NCBI GenBank assembly: GCA_041392305.1
Contig: JAWKMJ010000008.1
Coordinates: forward strand, 74,415-138,414
Source of the DNA: JAGQYP01 sp041392305
Lineage (GTDB): Bacteria; Bacteroidota; Bacteroidia; Flavobacteriales_D; Crocinitomicaceae
DNA: 64,000 nucleotides
Direction of reading: 5' to 3'
Positions 54,223 through 63,786 of the stretch are shown here, one piece after another. Position 1 is the stretch's first letter. Every line of letters starts with the position of its first letter. Both the position numbers and the translations under genes were made by a program. The notes under the pieces were generated by a model. The model was given only the letters and a program-made list of their open reading frames with translations, was not told where the DNA came from and did no database searches.

Positions 54223-55314
54223 ATGTCAATAAAAATAGTACTCGGACTTTTGTTATTTCTTTCAGTTTATGGAAATACTCAAGAAATTCAAGCCGGTTTC
54301 GATATAGAGGAAATGTATGATCTTTTAAATATTTCCGCTCATCAATTCGATCAAAAAAAATGGAAAGACATGAAAGACCTCCCCGAATTGCCCGAGGGTT
54401 TTGAGCTTGCTTACCGGGCGCCAGTGAGTGGATTGCAAAATTGTTGGGACTTATTTACTAATGGCAATACAGCGGTGATCAGTATTCGGGGAACCAATGC
54501 TACACTTGATTCCTGGATGGAGAATTTACATGCTGGAATGGTGCCAGCTCAAGGAAAGCTAATCTTGCCGGATTCCACAATTTTTGAGTATAAACTGGCT
54601 GATCATCCAAAAGCACTGGTGCATGTTGGTTGGACTTATGGAATGGGGAGTATGACTTCAGACATTGTTGAAAAAATAAATACGTACTATGCCAAAGGAT
54701 ACCGTAATTTTTATCTCGTCGGATTCAGTCAGGGAGCAGGAATAGTACAACTTTTGGATTCCTATCTGCACTATCTTCCAGAAAACGCTTTGCCCAAAGA
54801 TATTCGCATAAAAACCTATGCCTTTGCCTGTCCCAAAACGGGAAACTCTTTCTATGCCAATGACTATAGTTTGATTAATCGAGGGGGCTGGGAATTTCGT
54901 ATTATCAACATGGAAGATTGGGTTCCTCAGGTTCCATTTACTGCTCAAAAAACAGCTGATATGCCTGTAATCAATCCCTTTGTTGGTATTAATAAAGCCT
55001 TTAAGAGCTTGAAACCACTGCAAAGGATGGTCATCAAAGGGATCTACAACAAACTTAATCGAAAACTTAATAGGGCTGCCGATCACTTATCCAAAGTACT
55101 TGGAGCGCTGGTAGGCAAATTTGTCAAAAAACGACATCCTAAGTTAGATATAGGAACATACGCTTCATCTTTCGATTACCATCCTGCAGGATCCACCATC
55201 GTTCTTTCGTCAGCAGAGGTTCCCGATTCTTTGTCTGCTACTCAGCAGCTCTTTTTTCATCACATGCCCATCATGTATCTCAAACGTGTAAGAGCGAATT
55301 TTGGGTTGGATTAA
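54223..55314 (+). CDS. Secreted class 3 lipase-like protein
   Basis: The open frame begins upstream of the terminator, but the ATG at 54223 gives a good signal peptide (VLGLLLFLSVYGNTQ) and 363 residues. The alpha/beta-hydrolase elbow is GFSQGAG with Ser169; AFACPKTGNSFYAND is the typical lipase_3 follow-up. Candidate catalytic Asp is in NMEDWVPQVP and His in the last third (HHMP or similar). It probably hydrolyses lipids or esters in the periplasm or outside. Its 3' end overlaps the opposite-strand S46 peptidase gene end by four bases. Confidence 0.85.
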   Translation: MSIKIVLGLLLFLSVYGNTQEIQAGFDIEEMYDLLNISAHQFDQKKWKDMKDLPELPEGFELAYRAPVSGLQNCWDLFTNGNTAVISIRGTNATLDSWMENLHAGMVPAQGKLILPDSTIFEYKLADHPKALVHVGWTYGMGSMTSDIVEKINTYYAKGYRNFYLVGFSQGAGIVQLLDSYLHYLPENALPKDIRIKTYAFACPKTGNSFYANDYSLINRGGWEFRIINMEDWVPQVPFTAQKTADMPVINPFVGINKAFKSLKPLQRMVIKGIYNKLNRKLNRAADHLSKVLGALVGKFVKKRHPKLDIGTYASSFDYHPAGSTIVLSSAEVPDSLSATQQLFFHHMPIMYLKRVRANFGLD

Positions 55315-57935
55315 TGTGCCATTGAAAAGTGAACATCTGCCAGTTTATTTTCGCCTATAGCGAGATAGCAACTCCCCAAAAATTTGTGGATTTCTGCTTT
55401 TTGTTTCGGGTCAAAAGTCACTGGGATTAATCTTTGGAAGTCCTTTATGGCATCCTTAAAGTTTGCTGTAGCCATTTCAATTCTTGCTTCGTATATTTTC
55501 CCTTCGAGCAAGACATTTGCCGATTGATTGACTTTCATAATCCACTTTTTAGCCTCTTCGTATTTTTGAAGGTGAAACAAACATTTCCCTTTCAACAATT
55601 GGTAGGTAGGCTGATCTGCTCTGTATTTTAAGCATAATTCTACATCAGATAAGGCTTCATTGTACATACCCAATTCAAAATAGGCATGAGCCCGTTGGTT
55701 TCTCAACTCGTGTTGATCAGGAAAGTTTTTAATTTCATTAGTCAACCTTATAATTTCTGAAGCTGCTCTGTCCATTTCATTCTTTTTGTTTTCTTCCGGA
55801 GTGATTAATTTCATTTCCTCCACTAAATGAGTGGCTCCAGAATACTTATCGATCACCCATAAAACGTAACGAATATCTACCGTAATATTTCGGCATACAT
55901 TTGGGTCGAACATAAAATCACTCATGGTACTTTCCCATGAACGGTCAAAATTGATTCCGATCAAATTCCCTTCCGCATCAATCACAGGCGACCCTGAATT
56001 TCCTCCTGTAGTGTGGTTTGAACCTGTAAAGCAAGTCCACAACTCACCGTCTTGGGCATAGGGTCCATAATTTTTAGTTTTAATCGCTTTGATCAGACTT
56101 TCAGACAATTCAAAATCCGGATTCCCGGTCATATATTTTTGGTAAATTCCGTCCAGAGTAGTGTGTGGTTTGTAGGCCATCCCGTCTCTTGGTTCCGAAC
56201 CTTCCATTTTCCCCCAGGTAATCCGCATGGTACCGTTTGCATCTGGCCAGTGAATCAGATCCGGGAACATTTCAAATTTTCCTTCCAAATAAATTTTCAT
56301 TTGTTCGTTCATTCCTGTGTAGTAGTGTCTCAAATTGGAAAGTAATTTCGTTTGAAATATGTCTTCACAATCCTGATAAATCAAATAGCCAAGATCTTTT
56401 TCCAATTTCTTTTCCAGTGTTTTTTCATTTGATTTTTCTATAAAATCCAAAAGAACATTTTCATCAACTAATACAGAAGAAGTATAAATTTTTTCGGCCA
56501 ACTTCGCCAACTCTTCCTTCTCAAAAGAAAGCAACTGATACTCTTGTGGCATCAATCGGATAAATTCAGGTGTGAGAAGTTCAAAGATTTTCCTATCTGT
56601 TGCGAGGTCATAATCTTTAAAAACTGATTTCACTTTTGCCATAGCTTTTTCTTTTGCGGCAGCAATTTTAGCCTCATCTTTTGATTCAAATGCCTTTTTT
56701 AAATCTGCAAGAATACTCGCATTCTTCAAAAACTCCGGACCATATCCATAAAAGCAGTATTCATTTAGCAAAACGTAAGCTTCATCATAAGTCTGATACA
56801 TTCTTTGGAGATCTGAGAACATGGTAAGTGCATCCGCATATTTTTTCCATTCTGATTTAGTTGCCGCCATCTTCAGATATTTGTCTTCATAATTCTCCTT
56901 TACAGCAATGGCATCGATGTTTGTGAGCCCAATAAGCTGACCTTTCCATTTCTTCCATGCATTGGCAATTCGGGCTTGCTTAGCCGCATACTTCAAATTC
57001 AGTTCATCTCCCGAACGCATAGCTGCTTTAATAACCGACATGGTTTTGTCTCTCATAGCAATCCGATTAGGTCTTTCCGTTTGCATAATATATTTCAATC
57101 GGGCAGACGAAATGTATTCTTCTGTAGAACCAGGAAAACCATAAACCATTGTAAAATCGCCAACTTTTTTAGGAAGTAAGGAAACCGGAAAATAATGAAG
57201 AGGTTTGTAAGGAACATTGTCTTTACTTGGTTCAGCCGGTTTATTGTCTTTACCTACATAGATTCTAAAAACCGAGAAGTCGCCTGTGTGTCTTGGCCAA
57301 ACCCAGTTATCTGTATCTCCTCCAAACTTTCCAATTTCTGAGGGTGGTGTCCCCACCAATCGAATATCTTTAAACACTTCCTGAACAATTAAGTAATAGG
57401 AATTCCCGTAATCATAGGATTCAATCTCGGCTTCGAAGTGGTTATCTTTCTTGGCATTATCGATAATTTTTGAGTAGTTTTCTCTCATCTTCAACCTGTA
57501 TTCGGCAGATTCCATATTGGCATCTAAACCATTGAGAACTTCGGAAGTCACGTCTTCAATTCTCACGATTCGAGTACACGTCATTCCTTCATTCATTAGT
57601 TCCTGATCCAAACTTTTCGCCCAAAAGCCATTTTTTAAATAATCATTTTCCAAAGTTGAATGCGATTGAATGGCACCAAATCCGCAGTGGTGATTTGTTA
57701 GTAACAAACCTTTTTCAGAAACGATTTCAGAGGTACAACCACCATTGAAATGAATTACTGCATCTTTCAAACTACTTGAATTGATACTGTAGATTTGTTC
57801 CGGAGTCAGTTTTAACCCATCGGCTTGCATTTGAGGGTAATACATTTTGATCAGACTCGGAATCCACATCCCTTCATTCGCCTGAAGGAAAGTAAAGAAT
57901 AGAGTAAGCAGAAGTGTTGCCAGAAATTTCTTCAT
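55311..57935 (-). CDS. S46-family dipeptidyl-peptidase (DPP7/DPP11-like) with TPR tail
   Basis: The start at 57935 gives a signal peptide (FLATLLLTLFFTFLQA) and 874 residues. S46 catalytic motifs are TNHHCG (about 81-85), GGDTDNWVWPRHTGDF (about 205-220) and TGGNSGSPV. The FDRSWE motif carries Arg at the position that makes P. gingivalis DPP11 specific for Asp/Glu at P1; DPP7 has Gly. Beyond the usual length of about 710, residues about 740-874 form TPR-like repeats (RNQRAHAYFELGMYNEAL, LLKGKCLFHLQKYEEA). It cuts dipeptides from oligopeptides in the periplasm. Confidence 0.88.
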   Translation of the reverse strand: MKKFLATLLLTLFFTFLQANEGMWIPSLIKMYYPQMQADGLKLTPEQIYSINSSSLKDAVIHFNGGCTSEIVSEKGLLLTNHHCGFGAIQSHSTLENDYLKNGFWAKSLDQELMNEGMTCTRIVRIEDVTSEVLNGLDANMESAEYRLKMRENYSKIIDNAKKDNHFEAEIESYDYGNSYYLIVQEVFKDIRLVGTPPSEIGKFGGDTDNWVWPRHTGDFSVFRIYVGKDNKPAEPSKDNVPYKPLHYFPVSLLPKKVGDFTMVYGFPGSTEEYISSARLKYIMQTERPNRIAMRDKTMSVIKAAMRSGDELNLKYAAKQARIANAWKKWKGQLIGLTNIDAIAVKENYEDKYLKMAATKSEWKKYADALTMFSDLQRMYQTYDEAYVLLNEYCFYGYGPEFLKNASILADLKKAFESKDEAKIAAAKEKAMAKVKSVFKDYDLATDRKIFELLTPEFIRLMPQEYQLLSFEKEELAKLAEKIYTSSVLVDENVLLDFIEKSNEKTLEKKLEKDLGYLIYQDCEDIFQTKLLSNLRHYYTGMNEQMKIYLEGKFEMFPDLIHWPDANGTMRITWGKMEGSEPRDGMAYKPHTTLDGIYQKYMTGNPDFELSESLIKAIKTKNYGPYAQDGELWTCFTGSNHTTGGNSGSPVIDAEGNLIGINFDRSWESTMSDFMFDPNVCRNITVDIRYVLWVIDKYSGATHLVEEMKLITPEENKKNEMDRAASEIIRLTNEIKNFPDQHELRNQRAHAYFELGMYNEALSDVELCLKYRADQPTYQLLKGKCLFHLQKYEEAKKWIMKVNQSANVLLEGKIYEARIEMATANFKDAIKDFQRLIPVTFDPKQKAEIHKFLGSCYLAIGENKLADVHFSMAH

Positions 57936-57960
57936 TTTTTTCAAATTTTTATCAGAAAAC

Positions 57961-57968
57961 CAAAGATA
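57961..57968 (-). promoter_or_regulatory. TATCTTTG -7 element for the S46 peptidase gene
   Basis: On the minus strand TATCTTTG matches TAnnTTTG exactly, about 25 bases upstream of the ATG at 57935. No TTG is found at the expected -33 position. Confidence 0.45.
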
Positions 57969-58089
57969 GCAATCTGACTGAAAAATCATTTACCGTTTAT
58001 ACATTCCTATGAAGATCCAGAAGAATATTTAATGCATAAATCCATTAGGAGAGTTTCGTTAAATATTCTTTATTTGCAGCTACAACACC

Positions 58090-60864
58090 ATGATTTTCAG
58101 AATAGCAATAGCGTTTTTGATGTTTTTCGCCTTAAGTGTGAACTGGGGGCAGAATTTGTCTTACCAAAAACTGGGAGAAGACGAGTTGTCGGGTGTGGAT
58201 ATCTACAGTATTTGCCAGGATCTCGATATGACTATTTGGATGACTTCGAATAAAGGAATCATTAAATATGATGGTTACGGATATACCTTTTTAAATACAG
58301 CTCATCTCAAGGCGATGTCCGCTTTTGGCATTAAAGCAAACAAACGGAATGAGTTATTTTGTTTCAATCTATTTGGACAAATACTCAAAATAAAAAACGA
58401 CAGTATTGATTTATTTGCAGAGCTTCCCGACACATTGATATTCGGGCGGTATGACATGACTATATTGGAGGATTCAGGAATCTATCTGGCCAGCGAGAAG
58501 AATATCTTTATTTCCAAAAACAAAGAAATCCGAGTGGTTCAAAGCAAAATTCCTAAAACAGCCTACAACAGTGTTCTAAAAGGTCATTTACAGGTTGATC
58601 GAGTAAGTGAAAAGACCCCATCCGATCTGTTTTTTAGCCCCAACCTTTTCGTGTTGTATCAGTGGGATGGTGGGAAAATGGAAGAAATTCGGATGCAAAG
58701 ATCTCATATTCCTTTGAGGGTAGTAAGTCACATGGTTTACAGAACACAGGAAGATCATTTCATTTTTACCCTTCGAAGTGGCGGAGTGTATATGTTTGAT
58801 AAAAAAGGTCAACCGCTATATGGTGGCAATCGCATGTTTGAAAACTATCAAATTGGAGGGTTTTTGGAAGATTATGAAGGCAATTTATGGCTCCCAACAT
58901 TAGGAAAAGGAATTTTGTTGATTAAAAATCAGAAGATTCTATCCATTAAAGATCATCCTTTACTTAAAAACCAAAACATCATTGTAAGCCGTTACCGTGC
59001 GGATGGTTCCTTGTTTCTTGGTTCTGAAAGCGGAGATATTTTCAGGGTAAATAAGCAAAATGAAATAGAGGATGTGTTTTCCAATGGATCCGTGAACATT
59101 CATTTTATTGAATTTTATAAAAATTATTTATTATCCAATGGAGGATTGACCATAGAGCGGATTGATCCTGAAAAAGGGATAGCTGCCGAACTGGAGAGCA
59201 TTGCATCGGTAAAGGAATCCAGAAAAATAGGCGAAGATGAATTTCTATTGGCCACTTCCAAGCATGTATATCACTTAAAAATGAACGAAGAAGATCGGTT
59301 TGACATTCAAAAAATTTATCTTTTAGGTCGATGTAATGCCGTACTTCCTTTGGCAGACAACCAGCATCTATTAGTTTCTTCTGTTACTGGTTTGTATCAT
59401 GTTTTTGGTGAACAGAGCGAAGAAATTCAGTTTGAAAAAAGTAAAATAACGAGTTCCGGACTCGAAAAGCGCGGGAACACCATTTATATTGCAACCACCA
59501 CGAAAGGAATTTTGATATTTGAAAACAATCAGATTGTAGGTCAACTCACTACTAAAAATGGCCTGTTCAGTGACCGAATACAACGGATTAAAGCAGAAGA
59601 TAAACTACTTTTTATTCATTCCTCCGGGGGAATGCAGGTATACGATATGGATCAGAAAGTATTTGTTCTTCCCCATTTACACTCGACTATAAATGGGACA
59701 CGGATCATGGATTTTGCTATTTACCGCAACCAATTATTTGTGGTGACCAACAAAGATCTGCAAATTATTGATCTTAACGCTTTGCGGATTAACGACACTC
59801 CACCGTATATTCAGATTGTAAAAATGTTGGTTAATGATCAGCCGAGTGTACTTGATCAGGCAAACCAACTTGCTTACAATCAAAATAAAATTGAGTTTCA
59901 TTTTATTGGTAAATCTTATGGGCATCATGGCAAATTAAAATATAAATACCGCTTACTCCCGGTAGAGGAAAATTGGGAAACCGCCACCTTTACTAACAAT
60001 AAGGTGAAATATGTATCCTTAAGTCCCGGCTCCTACGTTTTTGAAGTCAAAGCGATTAATGAAAACGGGGTTGAATCTGAAGTCATTTCTTACCCATTTC
60101 AAATTGAAAAACCCTTCTGGGAAACCCTTTGGTTCTATTTAGTCATCTCCATTTCCTTATTGATCATTATCGTCTTAATATGGCAAAGACAATTGCGTAG
60201 AATTCGCATCAAAAATGAAAAAGAGAAAGAGTTGATTGGTTCGAAGCTTACGGCTCTAAAATTGCAGATGAATCCCCATTTCATATTCAATGCTTTAAAT
60301 TCTATTCAGGATTTAATTTTGAAAGAAGACACCGAAAATTCTTATGACTATATCGTGAAATTTTCCAATTTAGTTCGGCGGATCCTCAATTATTCAGACA
60401 AGGATTTTATTGAGATTGATGAAGAGATTGAGATTTTGCAATTGTATTTAGAGTTGGAAGATTTAAGGTTTAAAAATGACTTTGAGTTTGAAATTATTGA
60501 CCATATTGAACAAGACATTCGCATCCCTTCTATGTTGATTCAGCCTTTTGTTGAGAATAGTGTAAAGCATGGATTATTGCACAAAGAAGGACAGAAAAAA
60601 ATTCGAATAGAATTCCAGTTGACCGATGTGGTTATTTGCACCATTGAAGACAATGGCATTGGAAGAAAAAGATCTCAGGAAATCAATACTCGTAAAACCC
60701 ATAAACCAGCAAGTGTCTCCATCAAATCCATTGAAAACAGAATGGAAATATTGAAAGACTATTACCAATCCAAACTCGGTATCAAATTTGTGGATTTATT
60801 TGATGCGCAGGGTAAAGCAATCGGCACGAGAGTAGAACTGAGACTGCCCTATGAAAAACTATAG
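58090..60864 (+). CDS. LytS-type sensor kinase with beta-propeller sensor
   Basis: The 924-residue protein has a signal peptide, a periplasmic propeller sensor (about 20-570; LGEDELSGVDIYSICQDLD start, repeated YxG...LWLPT-like blades), a Y_Y_Y domain (about 600-675; YKYRLLPVEENW), a membrane helix at about 677-697, and a LytS/His_kinase domain with His730 in QMNPHFIFNALNSIQ and HATPase motifs (QPFVENSVKHGL, EDNGIGRKR). It is followed by its LytTR regulator three bases on. Confidence 0.92.
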   Translation: MIFRIAIAFLMFFALSVNWGQNLSYQKLGEDELSGVDIYSICQDLDMTIWMTSNKGIIKYDGYGYTFLNTAHLKAMSAFGIKANKRNELFCFNLFGQILKIKNDSIDLFAELPDTLIFGRYDMTILEDSGIYLASEKNIFISKNKEIRVVQSKIPKTAYNSVLKGHLQVDRVSEKTPSDLFFSPNLFVLYQWDGGKMEEIRMQRSHIPLRVVSHMVYRTQEDHFIFTLRSGGVYMFDKKGQPLYGGNRMFENYQIGGFLEDYEGNLWLPTLGKGILLIKNQKILSIKDHPLLKNQNIIVSRYRADGSLFLGSESGDIFRVNKQNEIEDVFSNGSVNIHFIEFYKNYLLSNGGLTIERIDPEKGIAAELESIASVKESRKIGEDEFLLATSKHVYHLKMNEEDRFDIQKIYLLGRCNAVLPLADNQHLLVSSVTGLYHVFGEQSEEIQFEKSKITSSGLEKRGNTIYIATTTKGILIFENNQIVGQLTTKNGLFSDRIQRIKAEDKLLFIHSSGGMQVYDMDQKVFVLPHLHSTINGTRIMDFAIYRNQLFVVTNKDLQIIDLNALRINDTPPYIQIVKMLVNDQPSVLDQANQLAYNQNKIEFHFIGKSYGHHGKLKYKYRLLPVEENWETATFTNNKVKYVSLSPGSYVFEVKAINENGVESEVISYPFQIEKPFWETLWFYLVISISLLIIIVLIWQRQLRRIRIKNEKEKELIGSKLTALKLQMNPHFIFNALNSIQDLILKEDTENSYDYIVKFSNLVRRILNYSDKDFIEIDEEIEILQLYLELEDLRFKNDFEFEIIDHIEQDIRIPSMLIQPFVENSVKHGLLHKEGQKKIRIEFQLTDVVICTIEDNGIGRKRSQEINTRKTHKPASVSIKSIENRMEILKDYYQSKLGIKFVDLFDAQGKAIGTRVELRLPYEKL

Positions 60865-60867
60865 ACG

Positions 60868-61617
60868 ATGACAAAAAAAATCAATGCCCTAATTGTAGAT
60901 GATGAAGAAAGAGCAAGGGATGTATTAAGCATTTTATTAGAAAAACATTGTCCGGAAGTGCATTTGATAGATCAATGTAAGAACGTGATGGAAGCTGTGA
61001 AGAGCATTCACCTTCACCAACCTGATGTTGTTTTTTTGGATATTGAGATGCCTGAGCATGCCGGATATGAACTTGTAGATCATTTTAAGCAGATTGATTT
61101 CGAAATCATTTTTGTTACCGCCTATGATCAGTATGCCATCAAAGCTTTTGAACTCTCGGCCATCGACTATTTGCTTAAACCTGTAGAAATAAAAAGGTTG
61201 AAAGAGAGTGTAAATCGAGTAGCCAGCAAACTGGGTGCCCGAAAAATGGAAGAAAATTATCGAATTCTGGCTGAAAGTATTCAGAAAGATCAGGTAGAAA
61301 AACTCATCATTCCCCACAAAGGAGATCAGGTTATTTTGCCCTTAGATACTATTTTTGCTTTAGAAGCCAGAGAGAGCTATAGTGTCATTCATTGCGCAAA
61401 TGAAAAAAGCTATATGGTAAGTAGGAATTTAAAACATTTTGAAACCATGCTGGAAGATACCGTATTTTTTAGAACGCATAAATCCTGGTTAATCAATTCG
61501 GAAAAAGTAGCCTCCTATTCTAAAAAGAATCTAGAAATCAAGTTAACGAATGGCTTAATCTGCAGACTATCCAAATATAAAAAAGGGGATTTCGAAAATA
61601 TTTATTCAGGTAAATAA
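60868..61617 (+). CDS. LytTR-family response regulator
   Basis: The 249-residue regulator has the acidic pair DDEE at 11-14, phosphoacceptor Asp58 (FLDIEMPEHAG), Lys in LLKPVE, and a C-terminal LytTR DNA-binding domain (IPHKGDQVILPLDTIFALEA, FFRTHKSWLIN). It pairs with the propeller-sensor kinase. LytTR regulators bind direct repeats upstream of target promoters; no target is visible here. Confidence 0.94.
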   Translation: MTKKINALIVDDEERARDVLSILLEKHCPEVHLIDQCKNVMEAVKSIHLHQPDVVFLDIEMPEHAGYELVDHFKQIDFEIIFVTAYDQYAIKAFELSAIDYLLKPVEIKRLKESVNRVASKLGARKMEENYRILAESIQKDQVEKLIIPHKGDQVILPLDTIFALEARESYSVIHCANEKSYMVSRNLKHFETMLEDTVFFRTHKSWLINSEKVASYSKKNLEIKLTNGLICRLSKYKKGDFENIYSGK

Positions 61618-61673
61618 CAGATGCTTTGGAAAACAGCTTTTTTTCATCTAAATTGTTCTTTTAAAGCCAGATT

Positions 61674-63104
61674 GTGTCCACAGAGATTGAAAAATTAAAA
61701 GCTCAGATTAATCGCCTTAATGAGGAAAACAAAAAACTTAGGGCAGGCTATTCAAACTTTGTTACTAGTGGACCTACCGTAAATGTACCTGATGCAATCC
61801 GCCCCATATTTGACCAAGCTGAAGAATCCGTTCGTAGTTATTTTAAGAATATTCTGGCACGTCCATCCGAAGGAACTATTGAAATAGATGACGAGCGCTA
61901 TGTATTGTTAAGGGCTTCTTCCCTTTCAGTTGGATTTTTTAAAAAAATAAAAGATTTGTATAGTGACAAAGGAGAGGAAAAATCCTACACCATAGGTAGA
62001 AATTTTCTTTTTGATGTTGCCCATGTACTTGGTTTGGAGGACGCTAAAAATTTTCATCAAAAAATGGATCTAAAAGACCCCATACAGAAATTATCTGCCG
62101 GTCCGATTCATTTTGCCTATTCGGGATGGGCCTTTGTGGATATTGATCCCAGCAGTAATCCAAGTCCAAATGAGCATTTTTACTTGAAATATGACCATCC
62201 TTTCTCTTTCGAAGCTGATTCCTGGATTAAAGAAAATAAAAAGTCTGAATTCCCTGTTTGTATCATGAATGCCGGATATTCATCAGGTTGGTGTGAAGAA
62301 AGCTTTGGGATTCCCCTTACCGCAGTTGAAATAAGCTGTCGGGCAAAAGGAGATGATAAGTGCACATTCATCATGGCTCCACCAGATAAAATCAAGGACT
62401 ATCTTCCTTCTAAAAACGAAAAGATGGATGCACTGGAATACGAGATTCCTTCCTTTTTTGAACGAAAGAAAACAGAAGAAAAACTCAAATCAACCATTGA
62501 AGAAAAAGAAGTCTTATTGAAGGAAGTGCACCATAGAGTCAAGAACAACTTGCAAGTTATCTCCAGTCTGCTCAACCTTCAATCTTATTTTATAACTGAC
62601 GAAAAAACCAAGAATATATTTCGCGATACCAAGAACCGTATCAAAACGCTTGCTTTAGTTCATGAACGGCTTTTCAATTCTCAAGATATTGAGTATGTAA
62701 ATTTAGGCGAATACATCAAGTCCATTGTGGATCTTTTAAGTTTTTCTTATGACAAAGAGTACATTGAGATTGAATTCGATTTTGATCAAAATATCGTAGG
62801 AAAATTTGATATTGAAAAGGCGATTCCCATTGGATTGCTGGTGAATGAAATTGTATCCAATTCCTTCAAATATGCTTTTCCAAACATATCCAAAGGCAGC
62901 ATTCAATGCAGTATTTTGACAAAAGAAGGGAAGTCTGAACTATTTGTGAGTGATGATGGCATTGGATTCCCGGATGATATGGTGATCGGTGAAACCAACT
63001 CCTTAGGAATGGAATTGATTCAATCGCTTTCTTCGCAGATAGAAGGGACACTAACCATCGATCGTGACCGCCAACGAGGAGTGAGTTATAGCGTGGTTTT
63101 TTAA
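61674..63104 (+). CDS. Histidine kinase with XylR_N/V4R sensor and HisKA_2 domain
   Basis: The 476-residue cytosolic kinase (GTG start) begins with a coiled coil (about 1-25), then a XylR_N/V4R-type sensor (about 55-240; LSVGFFKKIKDLY, SGWCEESFGIPLTAVEISCRA, CTFIMAPP). The kinase core has VHHRVKNNLQVISSLL (His286/287, HisKA_2), the HATPase motifs LLVNEIVSNSFKYAF and DDGIGFPDD, and no membrane helix. V4R domains sense small ligands or redox. No regulator follows, so it may be an orphan or use the nearby LytTR protein. Confidence 0.88.
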   Translation: MSTEIEKLKAQINRLNEENKKLRAGYSNFVTSGPTVNVPDAIRPIFDQAEESVRSYFKNILARPSEGTIEIDDERYVLLRASSLSVGFFKKIKDLYSDKGEEKSYTIGRNFLFDVAHVLGLEDAKNFHQKMDLKDPIQKLSAGPIHFAYSGWAFVDIDPSSNPSPNEHFYLKYDHPFSFEADSWIKENKKSEFPVCIMNAGYSSGWCEESFGIPLTAVEISCRAKGDDKCTFIMAPPDKIKDYLPSKNEKMDALEYEIPSFFERKKTEEKLKSTIEEKEVLLKEVHHRVKNNLQVISSLLNLQSYFITDEKTKNIFRDTKNRIKTLALVHERLFNSQDIEYVNLGEYIKSIVDLLSFSYDKEYIEIEFDFDQNIVGKFDIEKAIPIGLLVNEIVSNSFKYAFPNISKGSIQCSILTKEGKSELFVSDDGIGFPDDMVIGETNSLGMELIQSLSSQIEGTLTIDRDRQRGVSYSVVF

Positions 63105-63191
63105 ATCAATTTGCTCAAAAATATTAATTCAACCAACTGTTACCGATTTGTTAAGATCGTTTTTTTACTGCCGAATTAAACCTTTTGAATT

Positions 63192-63199
63192 TACATTTG
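63192..63199 (+). promoter_or_regulatory. TACATTTG -7 element upstream of 63230
   Basis: TACATTTG matches TAnnTTTG exactly and lies 30 bases before the ATG at 63230. The -33 region (TTTACTG) is only a weak match. Confidence 0.4.
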
Positions 63200-63229
63200 T
63201 CCAAGAAGTAACAATCAAAAATTAGCAAC

Positions 63230-63634
63230 ATGAAAAATCTATTAAGTATCACATTTGCCGCTATCTTTCTTTTTAGCTTGAATGGATTTGCTCAAGGTCC
63301 AAAGCAAGGAGGATGGGATTTACTAGGAAGCCGGGTAGTTAATTGGGGCATTGACAAAGATATTATCGCGGTTGGTCCCAATACAGGAGGCTACACCAAA
63401 TTAAAAATCAAAGTAACCGGAGGATCCATTAATATGCATCGAATGGTGGTTACTTATGGCAACGGCGAGAAAGATGAAATTCCTTTGAAGCACAACTTTA
63501 TGAAAGGGGATGATTCAAGATTGATTGATCTTAAAGGTGGAAAAAGACAAATTAAAACGATTACTTTTTGGTACGACACTAAGAATGGAAGCGGCAAGAA
63601 AGCCACCATCCACGTAGCTGGAAAGAAAGGATAA
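63230..63634 (+). CDS. Small secreted protein of unknown family
   Basis: The 134-residue product has a signal peptide (FLFSLNGFAQ). The mature part is a small beta domain (WDLLGSRVVNWGIDKDIIAVG, MVVTYGNGEKDEIPL, ITFWYDTKNG) with a basic C-terminus. I do not recognise the family with confidence; it is vaguely like DUF2541-type beta proteins. It has its own promoter and a terminator. Confidence 0.55.
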   Translation: MKNLLSITFAAIFLFSLNGFAQGPKQGGWDLLGSRVVNWGIDKDIIAVGPNTGGYTKLKIKVTGGSINMHRMVVTYGNGEKDEIPLKHNFMKGDDSRLIDLKGGKRQIKTITFWYDTKNGSGKKATIHVAGKKG

Positions 63635-63700
63635 AAAATTCAAGAAGTTTCAGGTAGTTCCTTGCAGAACCACAATGATTCGTGACATAAGCAACAAGTG

Positions 63701-63731
63701 CAAAAAGGCATCCAGACGGGGTGCCTTTTTG
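63701..63731. terminator. Terminator after 63230 gene
   Basis: CAAAAAGGCA (63701-63710) pairs with TGCCTTTTTG (63722-63731), 10 bp, with A and T runs inside the stem, as in bidirectional terminators. Confidence 0.8.
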
Positions 63732-63751
63732 CGTTGACAATGTTAAAAAAC

Positions 63752-63781
63752 TTGACGGCATTACTATTTTCCCTAAATTTG
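63752..63781 (+). promoter_or_regulatory. Bacteroidota-type promoter for the last gene
   Basis: TTG at 63752-63754, a 19-base spacer and TAAATTTG at 63774-63781 match the consensus exactly. The expected start site falls at the start codon of the next gene. Confidence 0.7.
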
Positions 63782-63786
63782 GTTAC

